DNA of 64,000 nt from Apostichopus japonicus (Eukaryota; Echinodermata; Holothuroidea; Aspidochirotida; Stichopodidae). The stretch is taken from assembly GCF_037975245.1 (NCBI RefSeq), contig NC_092580.1, positions 19,890,501-19,954,500 on the forward strand, given 5' to 3'. Shown piece by piece: positions 58,270 to 64,000 of this stretch; the first letter of the stretch is position 1; the number at the start of each line of letters is the position of its first letter. The notes beneath the pieces are model-generated. The model made no database searches, was not told where the DNA came from, and worked only from the letters and a program-made list of their open reading frames with translations. The translations under genes and the position numbers were made by a program.

Positions 58270-61200
58270 CTGTACGGAGGAAACGAAGGGGAAAAGTTTT
58301 ATCGTTGATTTATTTTATTGTTCGATGTTTTGTAATAAATCTATGATCACATAATCCAAGGCAGCATGGTCTACGTTAACCTTACCGACGACCACTTCTC
58401 TCTTGTCGCAGCAGCTTTGCGTAGTTTGTAAATTTGTAAAACATAAGAAATTGGTACGGTTGAAGCTATCCTAAAGAAAGTCAACATTTGCCACCTCTGT
58501 ATTTTCAAGTCAATAATAATGATTCTGGTTGTAACCGATTTCAGCTGCCGGACCTGACCGATTCCGGACATGTCTAATGTCCAGACGTGTCCAATGTCTG
58601 GACATGTCCGATTCTGCATTCCATAATGAACTTAAACAAACCATTACACCTATCATACCACTTTAAATCATCTCTCCTTGACTGATGCCCTAAATAGTAT
58701 TATTAAGCCAGGTGACTTTATCTTATCAGTAAAGTAACCTGAAGAAGAGAGAATGCCACCATCAGAGCAGACTCACCATCGAGTAGCATCCGGGCCGCTA
58801 TTGCTGTAGGGTAGCCCACAGACTTGGCCATAGCTGAAAAACCATACGGTTCACCATAGATGGTGAGGCTCACTTCTTCCATCCCTGTGGACTTGTCAGG
58901 GTTCTCAACGCCCACCTGGTGCCTCATGATGACAAGGTCACGTTCCCCCTCGGCTGTAAAGCAGAGCAAAGAATCCATTTGACTTGTCAGGAATTTCTTG
59001 CATCATGGGGGGGGGTGGTAGTACTCCCACAGACGTACACTTATGTACACTCACACAAAAAATGATATAAATCAATATTAAAGTGGCAAGTAAAATAAAG
59101 TATCCACCTATGCTACAGGCTTTCATGTAAACTGCCAAAAAAAGGCAGGACGAGATGTAATAGAATATTTCTGACTCACAGTAAGACAGCTTCTGACCCA
59201 AGTGATAAGCAAAGGTTGCCATCGGTGACGAGAGCTTGTGTAGGACTTGATCAGATAATAAATCCAACCTGCGGGCGACAAAGATACGGGTGGGAGAAGA
59301 TGTAAGTGAAAAGAAAGAGTTACTATTACTCAAATAAATCATCTCCTGTGTACCTAGAGACGGTGGTATTGCTTGTAGGGAAAAGTTTGACAAAGGAGCA
59401 TTAGAACAAAAGTTTTATTATTTAGACTTAGAAATATTCTGCATTTTTTTTTTTTTACCAAACCCTACCCGAGAATCAGTCATGATAAGTTGTCGACAGA
59501 TCAAACTAAGGACAATCTCAAAATTTTCAACCGAGTAAAGGTTCAAGAGTAGGTAAATTAAAGAAAGTCGATTCGATATTGAAACATAACGTCGTCGAGA
59601 CACTATTAATGGTAGCATTAAAGCACAGATAAAAGAAACATGGAATTTCCAAATGTCGACCTCCGTAAACCTAATATGAGCTCCATTGATATCAGATTTT
59701 ACTATAAAACATGATCCAATTTTTTTTTATATCACAACCAATATCAAAAAAGCTGTTTAATAAACAGTACCTGAGACAAAAATCATGATTTGCTCTCTAA
59801 GTATTGACTAATATAAATAAGAATTACTGTGCTTTGCTTGTGGCTACCTCCTAAAATAGAAAACTACACCTTAGCCATCTTAACATTGACAACATTTGGC
59901 CTCTCAAACATTACAAACTTGAAGACGTCACTATTAGGGTTTGCATGACTCATCATAAATGAATGCAACCCTTTGTAATCTGGTATTTACTTTGGTTTCA
60001 AAAGTTTGCATCCACCTTAAATCTAGACTAAAAGTGAATGAAGAGTAATTTGCTTTACTGTTAGTACCTTTTTGTTCAAAATGTGCCTCTCTCCACCCCA
60101 CCCCCCCTCCCCACCAAGGCATGAAAAAAAGGGGGGTCATAGGACTAATGCCCTGGGATCATGGTAAATTTATGCCCAGGAATCTATGGGACAAAGGAAA
60201 CCTGTATTTTCATTAGAAAACTTCCAAATGGTGGCACGGTGACACAACTGTTCACCAGGCCCGACCTGGCTGCCCAGGAGTACTAAGAGTAAAAGAAGTT
60301 ATGCTCACTCTTTGATACCAATGAACCTAGCTTCATCTTGTCCTACTTTATTGAAGATGACCTCGTTTAGCTCGTCCTGTGGACAGTCGATATTCTTGTC
60401 ATTCAGAAGGCAGAGTAGTTCTCTCTGTGAGAAATTGAGAAAGCAGGAAGAACCTAACGATAAATATCAAACGGTAATAACTCACACGTTCAAGAGCTAC
60501 TCGCTACATGATTCAGAGAACTGTCTTTCTTCGTCGTAAGAAAGTGAGATACCGTTGTGCTTTACATGTGGTAATTTCAAATACACCTCTACTGCAATTT
60601 ACTTTGGAAATTCGTTTTGATTATGCACTTTCAGAAAAAGTTTGACCGGTTAAAAAAAAAAAATTACTCTTTGAAGGAAATAATCATTTTGTAGAGGTAC
60701 AAAAATGGTCATGTTTGGAACGAGGCCGCCAGTTGTAAACATTTTTTAGTCTCTATCTCTACATAAATGTTCTAAAGTCTTTTGTACGTAACATCTTTAA
60801 TTTTTCATCTCCTGGTTTTCATTTGATAATGATGAGATTCTTACCCATGTGAGTTCAGGTGCCTGTCTCTACATAAATAAATGTTCTAATTTCTAAGTCT
60901 TTTAAACATAACATCTTCAATGTTTATCTCCTCCTGGTTTAAGATTCTTACCCATGTGAGTTCAGGTGCCTGTCTCTACATAAATAAATGTTCTAATTTC
61001 TAAGTCTTTTGTACATAACATCTTCAATGTTTATCTCCTGGTTTAAGATTCTTACCCATGTGAGTTCAGGTGCCTGTCTCTACATAAATAAATGTTCTAA
61101 TTTCTAAGTCTTTTAAACATAACATCTTCAATGTTTATCTCCTCCTGGTTTAAGATTCTTACCCATGTGAGTTCAGGTGCCTGTCTCTACATAAATAAAT

Positions 61201-63748
61201 GTTCTAATTTCTAAGTCTTTTGTACATAACATCTTCAATGTTTATCTCCTGGTTTAAGATTCTTACCCATGTGAGTTCAGGTGCCTGTCTCTACATAAAT
61301 AAATGTTCTAATTTCTAAGTCTTTTGTACATAACATCTTCAATGTTTATCTCCTGGTTTAAGATTCTTACCCATGTGAGTTCAGGTGCCTGTCTCTACAT
61401 AAATAAATGTTCTAATTTCTAAGTCTTTTGTACATAACATCTTCAATGTTTATCTCCTGGTTTAAGATTCTTACCCATGTGAGTTCAGGTGCCTGTCTCT
61501 ACATAAATAAATAAATGTTCTAATTTCTAAGTCTTTTGTACACAACATCTTCAATGTTTATCTCCTGGTTTAAGATTCTTACCCATGTGAGTTCCGGTGC
61601 CTGTCTCTACATAAATAAATGTTCTAATTTCTAAGTCTTTTGTACATAACATCTTCAATGTTTATCTCCTCCTCCTGGTTTAAGATTCTTACCCATGTGA
61701 GTTCCGGTGCCTGGTCTGACAGTGCAGGATGAGGGTTGTTGTCAATCATTCCTATTTCATGGAATGTTCTTGCTGCTGCACTAAACCCCTGTAACATAAT
61801 CAATGCAAATACTGAAATGATTATTTTAGATTTTGTAATCATTAAGTTTACCAAACAAAAGCTTTGCTGTGTTAATTATGTTAATGACACATCGATGAGA
61901 TAGGCGTAGATGGCTCTCCTATGGGAAGTGTGGTGCTCTTGTTTGGTTTTTAATGCAATAGGCTTTTTTCTCTACATTTTTCCAACCTCTCTTGTGAGAT
62001 TCATGAAACTAGCGTAGAGATTGTACAGTGGTAAAGTAACTGATTCCAGTCAGGAAACTTACTGGTAATGACTGAAATGAGTCTCGACATAAAAGCGACT
62101 CATTTTATTTATGATTAATTATCCACCACCATTAATGAAACCAAATTTCGTTAGCAGGAATAAATAATATGTCAATAAGCAAAGACATGTCTAAAACTAA
62201 TAAGGTATTTCATTTAGGAGGTTATGGGAATGACTATTGTCGAGTCTTGATGTAATATTAAATTTACCTCATCTGTGAACTTTTAAAGATTGTTTTTGCA
62301 TAAGGTAGGCACTTTTCAATATTCAGGACAACTGCCACTAAGTTCTCGATAATGGAGTTCCCTGCCACATTTAATAAAACGATGCCCCCCCTTACACAGC
62401 TCGAACTTGATAAAGACCCAGATAAAATATTTGGTGCACTTCAATGTTCTGAACTGGCTATTACGAATGTTTATAGCCATTAATATCATCAGTATTTTAT
62501 TTCATTATTGACAAACTGTATTTGAGTTAAGTGAATTATCAGCTTAAATTTTTGTTTAAATTGTTCAATAATAATAATATCCCTCTGACCATCATCTCAC
62601 CTTATACCTGATGGTCCCTCTGACCACGGTGTGAGCTGTGGGGATTCCGTAGGCAAATACGTACTTAGTAGAGTCCCTATTGTATAACCCCTCAAGGTTA
62701 AAACCCGGTAAAAAGTTCAGCTGTCTGATATTGGACGGATCCAAAACCCTCCCGGGGGGTACGTAGACCTCTTTGCCGTTACGAAGAAACTTAGCGTCGC
62801 GAAGGAGGGAGCTGAGAGCGGTGAGAGGGCTCCAGCTGCGAGAAGAAGTGCAAAGGATAGAATAGAGTAGTCTCTTATAGTTACTGCATGTGGTGAAAGT
62901 TAGTAGTACATAGGCTAACATTATATTATGGCAATAAAATTGTACTCTTGAATGACAGCTTAGAATGACAATTTAGAGTGATGACACTTATTGGTTATAT
63001 CTTTCACCCGGCTCCTAGTCGGTATCATTCGGCTACTAGGCGGACTGAAAATAAGGGGACAGTAGGGTAACGATACCTGTGCGCTGTGAACTGAACTATG
63101 CAGTACTAAATACATAGGGCAGAGAAAACCTTTTCCAATCTGGGCATATTGACACCAGTTACTGGTGAGATTTGAATGTAGTACATAATTACTTTGTTTA
63201 ATTACATAATTATTATTATTAAATTTAATTTTATTAAAATAAAACACGGTAATAAAAATTAATTTACTAATTTTATATAATTAATATTACTCATTATTAT
63301 TAATTACATAATTGTTTGAAAGTACGACAATGATCCAACATTAATGGGGTCTTAATGAACATAAAAAAATTAATCTTCACTCGAAAAAGAAGAAACAAAG
63401 TACTCACTTAAATTTGTATTTCAATGCATTCTCTGAGAATTCAGGTGCTGGGAGACCTCCACACCAAGACTCATAGGAAATGATCTAACAGAAACGAGAA
63501 AAGTAAAAACAAAACAATAAATACAAACCCCATCCTCTACTGTTACTTTCAATTCCCTACAATTAACAAAATAATCCCAAACCTTCAATTAAGCTCAAAC
63601 AAAAATTTGCATATCTTGTATTAATTTGTATATGCTTACTTTGCCTCCCCTTTCTTTGATAGCATCGAAGCATTCCATAGCAAGTAGATGGTCGATGCCA
63701 GGGTCCAATCCAACCTCGTTCATGATTGTGATACCAGCATCAAAAGCA
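58148..63748 (-). CDS. AASS: AASS, alpha-aminoadipic semialdehyde synthase, C-terminal saccharopine dehydrogenase part (partial)
   Basis: Eight minus-strand exons with matching phases encode ~339 residues ending TAA at 58,150–58,148. They match the saccharopine dehydrogenase half of the bifunctional lysine-ketoglutarate reductase/saccharopine dehydrogenase. This mitochondrial enzyme's second step oxidises saccharopine with NAD+ to alpha-aminoadipic semialdehyde and glutamate. Diagnostic strings are GLDPGIDHLLAMECFD, SWCGGLPAPE, FLPGFNLEGLYNRDSTKYVF, TAHTVVRGTIRYKGF, GERDLVIMRHQVGVE and GFSAMAKSVGYPTAIAARML. The N-terminal reductase domain and the first part of the dehydrogenase lie beyond the right edge. 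A fungal-type monofunctional enzyme cannot be excluded from this part, but animals normally have the fusion. One intron holds a tandem array of its own donor site. Confidence 0.95.
58270..58776 (-). other. AASS last intron, with 17-bp repeats
   Basis: 0.5 kb. At ~58,549–58,609 there are four tandem 17-bp units with decamers GGACATGTCT (58,566–58,575), AGACGTGTCC (58,583–58,592) and GGACATGTCC (58,600–58,609). Otherwise unremarkable. Confidence 0.75.
58777..58953 (-). CDS. AASS: AASS visible exon 7
   Basis: 177 bp, phase 1/1: EGERDLVIMRHQVGVENPDK, EEVSLTIYGEPYGFSAMAKS, VGYPTAIAARMLLDG. ERDLVIMRH and GFSAMAK-VG-PTA are hallmark motifs of the C-terminal fold. Confidence 0.97.
59180..59268 (-). 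CDS. AASS: AASS visible exon 6
   Basis: 89 bp, phase 2 in and 1 out: LDLLSDQVLHKLSSPMATFA then YHLGQKLSY, leading into SEGERDLVIM in the next exon. Confidence 0.92.
59269..60308 (-). other. AASS intron between visible exons 5 and 6
   Basis: 1.0 kb with A/T-rich runs and a C-rich stretch near 60,100. No gene or named repeat seen. Confidence 0.5.
60309..60424 (-). CDS. AASS: AASS visible exon 5
   Basis: 116 bp, phase 0 in and 2 out: RELLCLLNDKNIDCPQDELN then EVIFNKVGQDEARFIGIKE. Joins exon 4 as TWRELLC, matching the vertebrate TWKQLLC. Confidence 0.93.
60425..60737 (-). other. AASS intron, distal to the donor array
   Basis: About 310 bp between the decayed last array unit and the acceptor of visible exon 5. 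Nothing recognised. Confidence 0.5.
60738..61692 (-). repeat. 104–110-bp tandem array of the AASS exon 4 donor region
   Basis: Eight units beyond the true exon edge. Each holds, on the minus strand, CAGGCACC(G/T)GAACTCACATGG followed by GTAAGAATCTTAAACCAGGA and an intron stretch ending ATTTATTTATGTAGAGA. Plus-strand landmarks TTACCC lie at 60,841, 60,948, 61,052, 61,159, 61,263, 61,367, 61,471 and 61,579, and at 61,689 for the real exon. All eight extra donors keep GTAAGA. A ninth, decayed copy lies at 60,738–60,840. Confidence 0.95.
61693..61788 (-). CDS. AASS: AASS visible exon 4
   Basis: 32 codons, phase 0/0: GFSAAARTFHEIGMIDNNPH then PALSDQAPELTW. The last ~21 bases and the donor GTAAGA are the template of the array at 60,738–61,692. 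Confidence 0.95.
61789..62600 (-). other. AASS intron between visible exons 3 and 4
   Basis: 0.8 kb, AT-rich. No repeat or gene recognised. Confidence 0.5.
62601..62835 (-). CDS. AASS: AASS visible exon 3
   Basis: 235 bp, phase 2 in and 0 out: WSPLTALSSLLRDAKFLRNG, KEVYVPPGRVLDP, NFLPGFNLEGLYNRDSTKYV, IPTAHTVVRGTIRYK. Corresponds to the substrate-binding core of the dehydrogenase. Confidence 0.97.
62836..63407 (-). other. AASS intron between visible exons 2 and 3
   Basis: 0.57 kb, AT-rich. Nothing recognised. Confidence 0.5.
63408..63484 (-). CDS. AASS: AASS visible exon 2
   Basis: 77 bp, phase 0 in and 2 out: IISYESWCGGLPAPEFSENA then LKYKF. CGGLPAPE is highly conserved in saccharopine dehydrogenases. 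Confidence 0.97.
63640..63748 (-). CDS. AASS: AASS visible exon 1 (5'-most in window)
   Basis: 109 bp, phase 2 in and 0 out: AFDAGITIMNEVGLDPGIDH then LLAMECFDAIKERGGK. LDPGIDH is a family hallmark beside the dinucleotide-binding region. Confidence 0.96.
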
Positions 63749-64000
63749 CTGTTAAAGCAAGAAAGAGAGAGAGAGGGGGGGTTGTTCAAATATTCTAAAG
63801 TCTATCTCAGAGTCCACTAAATGATTTCCCAACTTCCCTAGAATTCCTTTAGAATAGAAACTAAGGAAATGACTATTTGAGATTTCTCGAACGGCCTCAC
63901 TAACCTATTGAGTCATCTCAAAATTGTGCTCTTTAACTAGCTTAAAATTCTGTGTTTTTTTACAAAATTATTTTATAATCAAAGTTTTATCTGATCTCCA
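63749..64000 (-). other. AASS intron running off the right edge
   Basis: An (AG)n/poly(G) patch at ~63,764–63,780 and otherwise plain intron. The preceding exon is outside the window. Confidence 0.5.

Noticed and set aside
58371-58619. 82-codon minus-strand open frame in the AASS last intron
   Set aside because: It overlaps the 17-bp repeats, lies between two well-supported AASS exons, and has no recognisable domain.

Overview
This is eukaryotic, animal nuclear DNA. It holds two interrupted protein-coding genes with GT–AG introns, tRNA-derived SINE-like repeats, several DNA transposon remnants and very large tandem arrays. The gene content (FANCD2 and AASS) and the repeat types fit a marine invertebrate, perhaps an echinoderm or another invertebrate deuterostome. 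The species cannot be fixed from the sequence alone.

Layout. (1) 1–20.83 kb is a minisatellite of ~155-bp monomers, each with a variable poly(C) tract, organised into 3.4–4.5 kb higher-order repeats. It runs off the left edge and decays to the right. A 2.6-kb DNA transposon with 12-bp inverted ends interrupts it at 9,328–11,930. (2) 20.87–22.08 kb is a palindromic repeat element, followed by a SINE-like sequence. (3) 23,185–54,024 (+) is the C-terminal two thirds of FANCD2: 21 exons, 972 codons plus stop, with the monoubiquitinated lysine conserved. Its introns hold SINEs, MITE-like elements, an 88-bp minisatellite, a 6.8-kb palindrome and a probable solo LTR. (4) 54.6–56.2 kb is a convergent intergenic stretch with two short inverted-repeat elements. 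(5) 58,148–63,748 (–) is the 3' part of AASS, the saccharopine dehydrogenase half of the bifunctional lysine-degradation enzyme, in 8 exons; the rest lies beyond the right edge.

The main unusual signal is a repeated relation between tandem arrays and splice junctions. In FANCD2 exon 6 (acceptor), FANCD2 exon 17 (donor) and an AASS exon (donor), a stretch spanning the exon edge and the adjacent intron has been amplified in tandem into the intron. Each gives a ladder of extra, often intact, splice sites. In a fourth case the FANCD2 exon 14 donor recurs on the far side of an 88-bp array. In the exon 17 array the 135-bp unit is a multiple of three and free of stops, so use of later donors would add 45-residue blocks to FANCD2. 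In the clearest cases the copies furthest from the exon are the most decayed. I know of no described system that matches this set; that it is a general process is inference.

The two genes are not functionally linked in any obvious way. FANCD2 acts in DNA crosslink repair and AASS in mitochondrial lysine breakdown. They simply converge tail to tail.
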